Source: Bacillota bacterium (GTDB taxonomy: Bacteria > Bacillota > Clostridia > Christensenellales > Aristaeellaceae). From it: a DNA stretch of 64,000 bases. Below the pieces are notes generated by a model that saw only the letters and a list, made by a program, of their open reading frames with translations, was not told the DNA's origin and searched no databases. The DNA lies in the NCBI GenBank assembly GCA_023392515.1, contig JAEVYX010000049.1, positions 1-64,000 of the forward strand. The letters run 5' to 3'. Shown piece by piece: positions 8,561 through 17,602 of the stretch (its first letter is position 1; the number at the start of each line of letters is the position of its first letter). A program made the position numbers and the translations under genes.

Positions 8561-9256
8561 ATGAGAAATATTGTCGTGACCGGGGCCTCCAAAGGGCTTG
8601 GATTTTATATCTCAAAAAAGCATCTGGAAATGGGCGACCGGGTTTTCGCCTATATCATTGAGCAGTCCGATGAATTGAATGCGCTGATGGAAATCTATAA
8701 TCAAACACTCCAGGTATATCATGTGGATATCGGCAATACCGCCTCTGTTATGGCTGGTGCCGAACAGGTGCTTGCACAGGTTCAGCGCATTGATATTCTG
8801 TACAACAACGCCGGGGTATACAGCTTTGATGATAAGGTGCCTTTGGAAGAAACTGACCCCGACCGCTTTCAGTGGTATTACAACATCAATGCCGTAGGTC
8901 CTGTGCGGGTATTAAAGTCCTTTCAAACCGCCCTGGGAAAGGGCAGCGTAGTCATCAACATGTCCTCCGAGGCGGGGAGTATTGCCCAGTGCCGCCGCTT
9001 CCGGGAGTATGGATACTGCATGTCAAAGGCTGCGCTGAATATGGCCATCCGCATTTTCAGCATTGCCACCAAGGAAATCGGCGTGCGTTCCATGGCGATT
9101 CATCCAGGCTGGATGCGCACCACCATGGGCGGTGCAAACGCCGACTGCCCGCCGGAGGAAAGCGCGGAAAGGATTATCGGCATCGCCCTGGATATTGACA
9201 ATATCCCGGAGGAAAACCAGTATATGGACCGGGACCGGGTATTGTACAAGTGGTAA
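8561..9256 (+). CDS. Short-chain dehydrogenase/reductase (SDR), second copy
   Basis: A 231-residue classical SDR: TGASKGLG at 7-14, YNNAG at 81-85, Ser135 (NMSSEAG), and YCMSK with Tyr152 and Lys156. The frame is open upstream into the GH1 gene, but the ATG at 8561 follows TAAGGAGA at the proper distance and gives the normal N-terminus. It resembles the SDR at 3530 in its start and in the HPGWM/HPGRM segment, so the pair may be paralogues handling successive or alternative redox steps. Substrate unknown. Confidence 0.9.
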   Translation: MRNIVVTGASKGLGFYISKKHLEMGDRVFAYIIEQSDELNALMEIYNQTLQVYHVDIGNTASVMAGAEQVLAQVQRIDILYNNAGVYSFDDKVPLEETDPDRFQWYYNINAVGPVRVLKSFQTALGKGSVVINMSSEAGSIAQCRRFREYGYCMSKAALNMAIRIFSIATKEIGVRSMAIHPGWMRTTMGGANADCPPEESAERIIGIALDIDNIPEENQYMDRDRVLYKW

Positions 9257-9284
9257 ATCCCATCATGGATCGAGGGTATTTGGT

Positions 9285-10274
9285 ATGAAGGAAATCAAAT
9301 TCGGCATCATAGGCACCGGTTCCATCGCTTCAAAGTTTTCAATGGCCTGCGGAATGACACAAGGAGCATCGGCCTATGCAGTATCCTCCCGCGATTTGGA
9401 AAAGGCTCAGGCTTATGCCGCTGCCAACGGAATTGAAAAGGCTTATGGCAGTGCGGAGGAAATGGTGCGGGATGGGCAGATCGACTGCATATACGTGGCT
9501 ACGCCACATCCTATCCATTTTGAAAACTGCATGCTGGCCTTGGAAAACGGAAAGCCAGTGCTTTGTGAAAAGCCCATGGTAATGAACCGTAAGGAAGCGG
9601 AGCAGCTGTTTGAAACGGCCAAGGCCCGGAACCTGTTCATCATGGAGGGCATGTGGACCCGGTATTTGCCCAATACCATCAAGGTAATGGAGTGGATTCG
9701 CGGCGGTGCCATCGGAAAAATCAAGTTCATCGATATGATTTTTTCCTTCAGTGTGGATATGAATGCGCCCAAGGACCGGCTGGTGAACCCGGCTCTGGGC
9801 GGCGGCTCCATGTATGACCTGGGTGTGTATACTGTGGAAATGGCTTCCCATTATGTGGGTGCCAACCCTATCGCCTATAGCGGCTTCCATACGGATTTTG
9901 TTCCCGGCAGCGACGCCACCGCGGTGATGGCGGTAAAGTACCCCGGCGATATACTGGCCACCATGCGCACCGGCATCACCTGCAACGCACCCTGCATGGC
10001 AACCATTCTGGGGGATAAGGGCCGCATCGAGATTCCGAAATTCTATCTGGCCAATGAGGCGAGATTGATTGTAGATGAAAAAGTCGTATCGGAATGCCGC
10101 ATGGAATATGAAGTGCCCGAGGGGCTTACCTGGCAGCTCAAAGAGGTGTGCCGCTATCTGCGGGAGGGCGTGACCGAAAGCCCCGTGGTGCCTTTTGTAG
10201 ATACCCTGAAAACGGCGGAAATACTGTCGGATATGATGGCGCAATTTTATCCCGATTATTACGGGGGAAAATAG
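9285..10274 (+). CDS. Gfo/Idh/MocA-family NAD(P)-dependent oxidoreductase
   Basis: A 329-residue protein with an N-terminal Rossmann fold (GIIGTGSIASKF, GxGxxA at 10-15) and the family signature LCEKPM with Lys96. The conserved middle part GGGSMYDLGVYTVEM fits the C-terminal substrate-binding domain. The start at 9285 follows GAGGG; the longer open frame upstream overlaps the SDR gene and is rejected. Family members oxidise or reduce hydroxyls of sugars and inositols, and some take part in oxidation-assisted glycoside cleavage. Together with GH1 and GH2 enzymes this suggests processing of a modified glycoside. Confidence 0.92.
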   Translation: MKEIKFGIIGTGSIASKFSMACGMTQGASAYAVSSRDLEKAQAYAAANGIEKAYGSAEEMVRDGQIDCIYVATPHPIHFENCMLALENGKPVLCEKPMVMNRKEAEQLFETAKARNLFIMEGMWTRYLPNTIKVMEWIRGGAIGKIKFIDMIFSFSVDMNAPKDRLVNPALGGGSMYDLGVYTVEMASHYVGANPIAYSGFHTDFVPGSDATAVMAVKYPGDILATMRTGITCNAPCMATILGDKGRIEIPKFYLANEARLIVDEKVVSECRMEYEVPEGLTWQLKEVCRYLREGVTESPVVPFVDTLKTAEILSDMMAQFYPDYYGGK

Positions 10275-10275
10275 C

Positions 10276-11382
10276 ATGGCGGAGTATCTGGAAAAGTACG
10301 GTATCAAAAGGTATTTGAATGCCTTTGACACCGTGACCGTATTTGGCGCAAGCCGCATGGCGGAAAATACTAAGGAGGCCATGGATCAGGTCTCCCGATG
10401 CTTTGTGGATATTCTGCAGATGCAAAGGACGCTGGGCGAGCATGTCGCCAGGCGTACGAAAAACGAAGCAGCTTATATCTGCAATGGAGCGGCGGGGGGC
10501 GTGCAGCTTTGCGCGGCGGTATGCATGGCAAAGGGCAGCGACTACCACTATCAGCATTTGCCTGACACTGATGGCTGCCCCAACGAATTTCTGGTGCTCC
10601 ATGCCCAGCACAATACCTACGACAAGGCCATTGAAACCGCAGGCGGAAAAATCGTGCTGGTGGGGGATGCAGATGAAGTGCTTCCCTTCGATTTGGAAGG
10701 CCGCATGGGGGAAAAGACGGCGGCGGTGTTCTACTGCCCCGCGTCCATTTACCAGCGAGGGAGCCTGCCTCTTTCTCAGGTGGCCGAGATGGCCCACTGC
10801 TACGGCATTCCCGTGATTGTGGATGCGGCGGCCCAGCTTCCGCCGGTAGATAACCTGTGGCGCTTTTCCGAAGAAGGGGCGGATATGGTCATCTTCAGCG
10901 GCGGAAAAACCCTGTGCGGCCCCCAGGCCAGCGGCCTGATCGTAGGCAAAAAGCAGTTTATTGAAGATTGCATCCGCTTTGGCGCGCCCATGCATGGGGT
11001 GTGCCGCAGCAATAAGGTATCCCGGGAGGGGATGATCGGCCTTGCGGTGGCCATCGACAATTACCTTGACGCGGACCATGAAGCCCAGGGAAGAATCATG
11101 TCCGGGATTGTAGATGATTTGGTTGCCGCCATGGCGCAAAGCGGCAAGGCGGAGGCTTACCGGGTGGAGCACGGTTCCGTGGGCCAGAGCTATCCCCGGG
11201 CCTTTGGCAGGCTGAAGGAAGGCATATCTGCCACGGCTGTCACACAGAAAATGCGGGAAGCAGGCATATTCATCGGTTGCAACGGGGAGAGCAGCACCAT
11301 TTATTTCAGCCCCCTCAACTTGACGGAGACGGAAGCAAAAGAGGTATGCGCCGTTCTTTCAAAGATTCTGGCAGATATGTAA
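10276..11382 (+). CDS. SelA/DgaE-like pyridoxal-phosphate enzyme
   Basis: A 368-residue protein of the SelA-like fold type I PLP family. The PLP lysine is Lys211 in MVIFSGGKTLCGPQASG and the pyridine-contacting Asp is Asp183 (VIVDAAAQLPP). The family includes D-glucosaminate-6-phosphate ammonia-lyase (DgaE) and selenocysteine synthase; the length is too short for SelA and no tRNA-Sec or SelB gene is nearby. Only one base separates it from the Gfo/Idh gene. In this setting an ammonia-lyase or beta-elimination on an amino-sugar acid is the likeliest role, but this is inference. Confidence 0.82.
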   Translation: MAEYLEKYGIKRYLNAFDTVTVFGASRMAENTKEAMDQVSRCFVDILQMQRTLGEHVARRTKNEAAYICNGAAGGVQLCAAVCMAKGSDYHYQHLPDTDGCPNEFLVLHAQHNTYDKAIETAGGKIVLVGDADEVLPFDLEGRMGEKTAAVFYCPASIYQRGSLPLSQVAEMAHCYGIPVIVDAAAQLPPVDNLWRFSEEGADMVIFSGGKTLCGPQASGLIVGKKQFIEDCIRFGAPMHGVCRSNKVSREGMIGLAVAIDNYLDADHEAQGRIMSGIVDDLVAAMAQSGKAEAYRVEHGSVGQSYPRAFGRLKEGISATAVTQKMREAGIFIGCNGESSTIYFSPLNLTETEAKEVCAVLSKILADM

Positions 11383-11469
11383 TGGCAATACCCCCAAAGC
11401 CCTTACTTCCTCTTGGCTCCCGTGAAGGCTGCCGGGAGGAATTTTTACATCATGAAGGAGCGACCACCC

Positions 11470-13932
11470 ATGAAAAAGCAAATGTCGTTAACGGATGGCT
11501 GGAGGGCGGCAGGCTTTCCTCTGCAAGGATTTTCGCTGGAAAAGGCGATACAATCGGCGGAATGGATAGATGCGCCGGTACCCGGGGATGTGCATACCAT
11601 GCTCATGCGCCTGGGCCGGATTGGTGACCCGGCGATGGGCACCAACGACAGCAAAACCGCATGGGTGGAAAAAATGGTTTGGGTTTATAAAAGAGATGTC
11701 TCTCTGCCGGAAGATTTTTCGGGGGCGGATGCATTGCGCATCGTATTTCAAGGGTTGGATACCTTGTGCGATGTTTACTGGGACGGGCATAAGGCGGCTT
11801 CTTTCGCCAACATGTTTGTGGAACACACCCTGGATTTGACAGGTGCGGCTGTGTCCGGAAACCATACCCTGTGGGTTGTTTTCTGGCCCGTCTGTTCTTT
11901 CAGCGGCAAAGAAAAATTACCGGAAGGCTTTTGGATCAACTATTCCACAGAGCGGGCCTTTGTGCGCAAGGCCGCCTATTCCTTCGGCTGGGACTGGACG
12001 CCCCGCGTGGTCACCGCGGGCATATGGAAACCGGTGATTCTGGAGGCAGTTTACGGCGGGGCCTTGCATGCCGTAAAGGGCGAAACCTTATCCCTGTCCC
12101 CGGGCGGAGAGGAGGCGGTGCTCCGCTTTTCGGTGGAGGCGGAGGTCATGGGGGGCGCGGAGGCAATCCTTCGAATCACCCTCTTTGAGGGCGAAACACA
12201 AGCTGCGGTTTGGGAAGGCGGCCAGGAGTTTACGGCAGCGTTTCAAAATCCCCGCCTTTGGTGGACGGGGGATGTGGGTGAACCCTTTTTGTACACCCTC
12301 CGGGCGGAACTGCTGGTGGATGGTGCGGTACGGGATGAAATCACAAAGCCTTTTGGTATACGTACCCTAAAGCTGGAAACGGAATCCCCTGAAGGGGAAA
12401 GGCGGTTTGTAATTGCGCTCAATGGACGTAGGATTTTCTCAAAGGGGGCTAACTGGGTTCCCGTAAGCAACCGCCTGGGGGACATCAGTCAAGACAAAAC
12501 GGTCTATCTGCTGGAGATGGCGGCAAAGGCGGGCATGAACACCATCTGCGTATGGGGCGGTGGCGTATACGAAAGCGATTCCTTTTACAACACCTGCGAC
12601 CGCTTGGGTCTGCTTGTCTGGCAGTATTTTACGTTTGCCTGCGGGGAGTACCCCGACTTTGACGAAGAATTTGTGAATAATGTCCGGGATGAGGCACAAA
12701 AGGCGGTGCGGCGGCTTTCACCCCACCCTTCCCTGGCATTGTGGATTGGCAATGTGGAAGGGCAGATGCTCTGTGAAAAGATCGGCCTGAAAAGAGAGAT
12801 GTTTGGCCGCCGCTTGTTTGAAGAGCTTATTCCCTCCTGGCTGCAAAAATGGGACCCGGAGCGGGCTTACCTTCCCTCCTCACCCTGGGGCGGGGAAACG
12901 GCGAATTCCCCCCTGGAAGGGGACCGGCACAACTGGGACGTATGGTTTCAGGACATCCCTTATGAGGATTACGAAAAAGACGCGACGCTTTTTTGCAGCG
13001 AGTTCGGCGTGCATGCCGCACCGGTAAAAGCCACGGTGGAAAAGTATACGGGTGCTGCCAATTTGAGCCCGGACAGCTATCCTTTCCGGTACATGAACCG
13101 GGACCAGAGCCTCGCGAGAATGTACTACTACTTTGAAAAATATACAGGCTTGCCCCGGAACCTGGACGAATACATCGACTACAGCATGCTCATTCAAAAA
13201 GAGGCACTCCGGGTGGGCAGTGAGCATTTTTCTCGGCGGTTCCCAGCCTGCGGCGGAGCGCTGATCTGGCAATTGAACGATTGCTGCGGGGCGCATAGCT
13301 GGAGCATGATCGATGTGGACGGCATCCCCAAAGCCTCCTACTATGAGGCGAAGCGGTTTTTTTCGCCCGTTGCCGTCAGCCTCAAAGCGGTCGACCACGT
13401 AAAAACCCAGGTGTGGCTTCATAACCATACCTTGCGGGATATAAAAGTGGTCATCCATGTGGAAATCGGCGATTTTCTGGGCCTGCGCGTATATGAAGAA
13501 AGCCTGGAAGCTGCGGCCAAGGCGGGGGAATGTGTCTGCGTCAGGGAAATTGCGGCGGGGGGGCGGTTTTCTCCCAATGTGATTTTGCATAACCGGCCTA
13601 GGCTCTTTTACATTGCGGCGCGGATAGGCGGCCAGGAGCGCCCGGCATTGCGCTACTTTGAGGAATACAAGGAGCTCCCATTGCCCCCCGCAGACCTTTC
13701 CTGGGAGTGGGAGGAGGATATGCTTTCCGTTACATCTCCTGTTCTGGCCAGGCAGGTCAAGGTGGATGGGGAAGTGGAAGGACTCATATTCAGCGACAAC
13801 TGGTTTGACCTTTTGCCGGGGGAAACGCGAAAAATCCGTATCGGCCGCCTGTGGGACGCGCCGGTTTCAGAAAGAAAGCTCTATGTAAAGGCTTTGAACG
13901 GCGAAATAATTCCTCTTCCGGTTCATATGTGA
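11470..13932 (+). CDS. Glycoside hydrolase family 2, beta-mannosidase type
   Basis: An 820-residue GH2 protein with an N-terminal jelly-roll domain, an immunoglobulin-like domain and a TIM barrel. The acid/base is in LWIGNVEGQ (Glu430, where family members usually have WxGNNE) and the nucleophile is in FCSEFG (Glu511). The motif SKGANWVP is typical of beta-mannosidases. No signal peptide is seen, so it is cytoplasmic. The ATG at 11470 has GAAGGAG 9 bases upstream; in-frame starts at 11452 (ATG) and 11413 (TTG) are possible. It is the last gene of the operon and is followed by a strong terminator. Confidence 0.9.
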   Translation: MKKQMSLTDGWRAAGFPLQGFSLEKAIQSAEWIDAPVPGDVHTMLMRLGRIGDPAMGTNDSKTAWVEKMVWVYKRDVSLPEDFSGADALRIVFQGLDTLCDVYWDGHKAASFANMFVEHTLDLTGAAVSGNHTLWVVFWPVCSFSGKEKLPEGFWINYSTERAFVRKAAYSFGWDWTPRVVTAGIWKPVILEAVYGGALHAVKGETLSLSPGGEEAVLRFSVEAEVMGGAEAILRITLFEGETQAAVWEGGQEFTAAFQNPRLWWTGDVGEPFLYTLRAELLVDGAVRDEITKPFGIRTLKLETESPEGERRFVIALNGRRIFSKGANWVPVSNRLGDISQDKTVYLLEMAAKAGMNTICVWGGGVYESDSFYNTCDRLGLLVWQYFTFACGEYPDFDEEFVNNVRDEAQKAVRRLSPHPSLALWIGNVEGQMLCEKIGLKREMFGRRLFEELIPSWLQKWDPERAYLPSSPWGGETANSPLEGDRHNWDVWFQDIPYEDYEKDATLFCSEFGVHAAPVKATVEKYTGAANLSPDSYPFRYMNRDQSLARMYYYFEKYTGLPRNLDEYIDYSMLIQKEALRVGSEHFSRRFPACGGALIWQLNDCCGAHSWSMIDVDGIPKASYYEAKRFFSPVAVSLKAVDHVKTQVWLHNHTLRDIKVVIHVEIGDFLGLRVYEESLEAAAKAGECVCVREIAAGGRFSPNVILHNRPRLFYIAARIGGQERPALRYFEEYKELPLPPADLSWEWEEDMLSVTSPVLARQVKVDGEVEGLIFSDNWFDLLPGETRKIRIGRLWDAPVSERKLYVKALNGEIIPLPVHM

Positions 13933-13965
13933 CCTGACAGGGACCAATTTATATTCTGATATTAG

Positions 13966-14030
13966 AAACCACCGGAGCCTATCATACAGGCTGTAAACGC
14001 AAGCCTGTATGGAATGGCCCGGCGGTTTTT
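13966..14030. terminator. Bidirectional terminator between convergent genes
   Basis: A two-level hairpin. The outer arms AAACC-CCGG-GCC and GGC-CGG-GGTTT enclose a perfect inner stem, CATACAGGCT with AGCCTGTATG. TTTTT follows on the plus strand, and a short A-run at the left arm supplies U residues in the opposite direction. It separates the GH2 operon from the converging glycerate kinase gene. Confidence 0.88.
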
Positions 14031-14053
14031 ATATATGGTACAGGATTTGGCGC

Positions 14054-15298
14054 TTACCTGCACATAAGCACGGTCAAGTCGTTGACATTTGTGCCTGTCG
14101 GCCCGGTAACGATCAAGCCGCCCAAGGTTTTTAAAACAGGATAGGAATTGTTGTCCTGTAGATGCTGGTCCAAAGAAAGGCCTGCTTCCCGGCACTGACC
14201 GGCAAAGCTGCCGGTGACGATTCCCCCTGCCGCATCGGTGGGGCCATCGGTTCCGTCTGAGCCGACGGAGAAAATCACCACGTCTGAAAGACCGTCTATG
14301 CCCTTGGCGGCAGCCAAAGCCAGCTCCTGATTGCGGCCGCCCTTGCCGCACCCCTTCAGGTGTACCACTGTTTCACCACCCAATATCAATGCGCAGGGAG
14401 GTGTCGCAGGCTGGCTCGACGATTTGATTTCCCGGGCGATGGCGGCAAGAAATGCGCCGGCGTCACGGGCTTCCGAATCCAGTGTGGTTGTCAGCATAAT
14501 GGGGCTATATCCCCGCTTTTTAGAAGCAGACATCGCCGCCTGGCATAGTGCCGTTACATTTCCCGTGATCTCAAAGGAAACATTCGAAAGAGTTTTCGGT
14601 GTTTCCAGTTTCAGAGCTGCCTGCATATGGGGTGGGAGATCGATTCCGTATTTTTCAAGCAGCAACAAAGCATCCTGGCTCGTAGACCGGTCGGGATAGG
14701 CCGGGCCGGATGCGATGCTATCAAGAGAATCACCCAAAACATCGCTGAGTACGATGGAAAGCACATGCGCCGGTGCGCAGTGCATGGCAAAGCGCCCGCC
14801 TTTTACATTGGACAGGTGCTTTCGAATCGTGTTGATTTCCACAATGCTTGCGCCGCAGGCCAGTAGCTTTTTGGTGATATCCGCAATATCTAAAAGGGTA
14901 ATGCCCGTCAGGGGCGATTCAAACAAAGCCGATCCACCCCCTGATACAAGGAATAGCACATGATCTTTTTCGGTAAGATTTTCCACCAGAGAGAGGGCTT
15001 TTTTCGTGGCTGTCAGCCCGTTTTCATCAGGAACCGGATGCCCGGCTTCCAGGATTTCCATATGGGGAATCGGCCCCTGGGAATGCTCGTATTTCGTAAT
15101 GACAACGCCTGCCGCTATTTTATCCCCAAGGGCGTCATGGGCTGCCGCAGCCATTTTCCATGCCGCTTTTCCGATGGCAACCACATAGACAAGGCCACTC
15201 AGCTTATGTCTTGCAAGCGCTCTTTTTACTGCCACATCGGGCAAAACAGCCGTAATGGATTCGGATATAATATCCTTTGCATCCTGCAGCATACTCAT
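14054..15298 (-). CDS. Glycerate 2-kinase (MOFRL/GckA type)
   Basis: A 414-residue member of the MOFRL glycerate kinase family, which phosphorylates glycerate to 2-phosphoglycerate. The conserved glycine-rich FLVSGGGSALFESP and the C-terminal GSDGTDGPTDAAGG segment are both present, and the length is normal. It lies downstream of a GntP-type permease on the same strand. Glycerate is an end product of aldarate catabolism (through tartronate semialdehyde), which fits the sugar-acid genes on both sides. A large inverted repeat separates it from the permease gene. Confidence 0.92.
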   Translation of the reverse strand: MSMLQDAKDIISESITAVLPDVAVKRALARHKLSGLVYVVAIGKAAWKMAAAAHDALGDKIAAGVVITKYEHSQGPIPHMEILEAGHPVPDENGLTATKKALSLVENLTEKDHVLFLVSGGGSALFESPLTGITLLDIADITKKLLACGASIVEINTIRKHLSNVKGGRFAMHCAPAHVLSIVLSDVLGDSLDSIASGPAYPDRSTSQDALLLLEKYGIDLPPHMQAALKLETPKTLSNVSFEITGNVTALCQAAMSASKKRGYSPIMLTTTLDSEARDAGAFLAAIAREIKSSSQPATPPCALILGGETVVHLKGCGKGGRNQELALAAAKGIDGLSDVVIFSVGSDGTDGPTDAAGGIVTGSFAGQCREAGLSLDQHLQDNNSYPVLKTLGGLIVTGPTGTNVNDLTVLMCR

Positions 15299-15353
15299 AT
15301 TGCCAGTTCCTCCCGGGCTTTATCACGATGATTTCGTAATTTTGGATATATGA

Positions 15354-15400
15354 AAGGTGAGGCAGGACTGCCGCAAAACCAGCAGGTCTTGCCTCACCTT
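15354..15400 (-). terminator. Large inverted repeat between gntP and glycerate kinase
   Basis: AAGGTGAGGCAGGACT (15354-15369) faces AGGTCTTGCCTCACCTT (15384-15400), giving about 14 pairs around a short loop. On the minus strand the stem is followed by TTTCATATATCC, so it could be a partial terminator or a processing site setting the permease-to-kinase ratio. A TATAAT-like box on the minus strand just before it (about 15416-15421) may add an internal promoter. Confidence 0.6.
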
Positions 15401-15427
15401 ACGCTGCATTATATTATACCGGATGCT

Positions 15428-16804
15428 TTACAGAAAGAGCAAGGAAAGCAGCCAGATAAATATAATGGCAACAATGCCCATTACAAGGGTTACCATGGTT
15501 TGCGTTTTATATCCATCCTGGGCCTTTAAGCGGCCAAAGTTGGTAACCACCCAGAAATAGGAGTCGTTGGCGTGAGAGACGGTCATTGCTCCGGCGCCGA
15601 TGGCCATAACGGTGAGCGCAGCCGCAAAGGGCGTGGTAAGGCCCAGCGTCGCCATCAGGGATTCCGGGGCGTTAAACGCACCCATGATACTGGCGGTGGT
15701 GATGATCGCCACCGTGGAGGAGCCTTGGGCCGTTTTGAGGATCGCGGCGATGAGGAAGGGGAAGAACATGCCCACGCTGGCCAGGAAGGTGGCATTTTCG
15801 GATATGTAGGTGGTGATGCCGGCCTCGGTAATGACCTTGCCCAGCACGCCGCCTGCCGCCGTCACAAACAGAATGGGGCCCACAGTGCGCAGCGTTTCTT
15901 CCGAAAGCTTTTGAAAGTCGCTCATTTTATGGGTGGAGGCCAAAAGACCAATGCTGTAAAGAAGCCCCACCGCCAATGCAATCATGGGCGTTCCAAGGAA
16001 GGTGAAAAGATCTGCGATAGTACCCGTGATGCCCAGAATGGAAAAAATGGAGCTGATGCTCATCAAGACCACGGGCAGCACAATCGGCATGAAGGAATGG
16101 AATGTGCCGGGCAGCTCCCCGTATTCTTTCACCAATTCCTCGTAGCTTTTCACTACTTCTTCTTTGTTCTCATCCTCTTCGGACTTCAATCTTTTGCCGA
16201 TATACTTGGCATACAGGTAAGCTGCGATCAGGCAGGGGATGGAAACCAGCGCGCCCACGCCAATGACAAGTAGCATATTTCCGCCTACGCCCAGCGTTCC
16301 TGCGGCAGCAATGGGCCCTGGAGTCGGGGGGATGAGCACGTGGGAGATGTATAGCCCGCCAGATAGTGCTACCGTCATGGCGACGCTGGAGGTGCCGGTC
16401 TTCTTTGTGATAGCTCTGCGGATGGGGTTCAAAATGACAAAGCCGCTGTCGCAGAACACAGGGATGGATACGATCCAGCCCATGATCAGAATAGCGGTTT
16501 CAGGGTTCTTCTTGCCCACCCTGCGCACTACGGCATCGGCCATCCTGAGTGCCGCTCCCGTTTTTTCCAGGAAGTAGCCGATCATGGCGCCCAGGATGAT
16601 AACGATGCCCAAGCTGGAAAATACACCAGAGAAACCGGCTCCGATGACGCTCGGAATCTTGGTGAGGGGGATTCCGCCCAGGAATGCCAGCACCAGCGAT
16701 ACACCCATGAGCGAAAGGAACGGATGAACCTTGAACTTCGAAATCGCAATGATCATAATAGCAACCATGATCACAAATGCGATAATCAATGGGATACCAC
16801 TCAA
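15428..16804 (-). CDS. GntP-family gluconate/glycerate:H+ symporter
   Basis: A 458-residue integral membrane protein with about 12 hydrophobic segments. Family motifs include FFLEKTG, CDSGFVIL, the HVLIPPTPGP segment and GAGAMTVSHANDSYFW near the C-terminus, which is diagnostic for gluconate:proton symporters. The start is a TTG at 16804 preceded by AAGGAGGAG. Next to glycerate kinase it may import glycerate or a related aldonate rather than gluconate itself. The family is certain, the substrate is not. Confidence 0.93.
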   Translation of the reverse strand: MSGIPLIIAFVIMVAIMIIAISKFKVHPFLSLMGVSLVLAFLGGIPLTKIPSVIGAGFSGVFSSLGIVIILGAMIGYFLEKTGAALRMADAVVRRVGKKNPETAILIMGWIVSIPVFCDSGFVILNPIRRAITKKTGTSSVAMTVALSGGLYISHVLIPPTPGPIAAAGTLGVGGNMLLVIGVGALVSIPCLIAAYLYAKYIGKRLKSEEDENKEEVVKSYEELVKEYGELPGTFHSFMPIVLPVVLMSISSIFSILGITGTIADLFTFLGTPMIALAVGLLYSIGLLASTHKMSDFQKLSEETLRTVGPILFVTAAGGVLGKVITEAGITTYISENATFLASVGMFFPFLIAAILKTAQGSSTVAIITTASIMGAFNAPESLMATLGLTTPFAAALTVMAIGAGAMTVSHANDSYFWVVTNFGRLKAQDGYKTQTMVTLVMGIVAIIFIWLLSLLFL

Positions 16805-17602
16805 GCAAATCTCCTCCTTGTACTAATTTAGAATTACCGGGAGCTTTGCGGCCGAATTGTATTCCTCATTTGAAATGCTTATCGGCTGCTGACGGGCAGG
16901 GCTGTATCTCACCTCCGTAAAGCTGCCCCATACCAGGATATTTCTCTGCATCTTCGGCAGGTCGGAATACTGTGACACAAGGGGATGTATGACAAATTCA
17001 CCGGCTGACAGCCAATGTATGCCCGTGCATCGATATATCCTATGCGTATGCGCATCTGCTAGGATGGCTTTTTCCATCCTAAATTACGCGTAGGACGGAA
17101 GCATTTTGTGCTTTTGCGCAACTGCAAGCAAATATTGACCAATACAGGCGCTTTATGCGTGAATCCGCCAGTGGGAATATACCCTATCATAGACAACAGA
17201 CAGGAAAATGATACGTATTCGATAGATGCCAAGCTTCGCGCATAGGACATGCATCTTTCAGCCGCGGCAAGCAAAATCGTAATGACATTCCCTTTTGCAT
17301 TTCATATAGGTTTGTAAAATGGTCTCATATTCTTATGTAATAATATACTATGATATGCTTATGTTTGTAAAGACTTTACGCGCCATTGTTTTTGAAAAAT
17401 CACTTTTGGGGTGCAAAAACAAGATCCTGCAATTGCTTGCAAAATCGGTAATGAGAATATATTCTTGAATCATTCAATATGCGCAGTTCTATTGGCTGCC
17501 ATATGCAATTCTATGGCAGCCTGTGTCGTTGTTTGGTTATAGGAAAATAAGCAACAGGGAGGCTTGGCACGAAAACTTCCTATGCATGGCTTTTACCTGG
17601 GG
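16805..17602. other. 798-bp intergenic region, probable long leader of gntP
   Basis: A minus-strand promoter is visible: TTTACA (complement of 17366-17371), 18 bases, TATATT (complement of 17342-17347), giving a leader of roughly 530 bases for the GntP gene. It contains an 8-bp hairpin, TAGGATGG/CCATCCTA (17060-17081). An imperfect direct repeat, GCAAAATCG(G)TAATGA, occurs at 17271-17285 and 17439-17455. A perfect 10-bp stem, GGCTGCCATA/TATGGCAGCC (17494-17521), lies near the end of the LacI gene and may act as its terminator. Two short open frames here (16823-17077 and 17059-17274, minus) have no family signature and are not called as genes. Confidence 0.5.

Noticed and set aside
16823..17274. 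Two short minus-strand frames in the gntP leader (84 and 71 codons)
   Set aside because: No ribosome binding site, no family signature and ordinary composition; kept only as a note in the intergenic entry.
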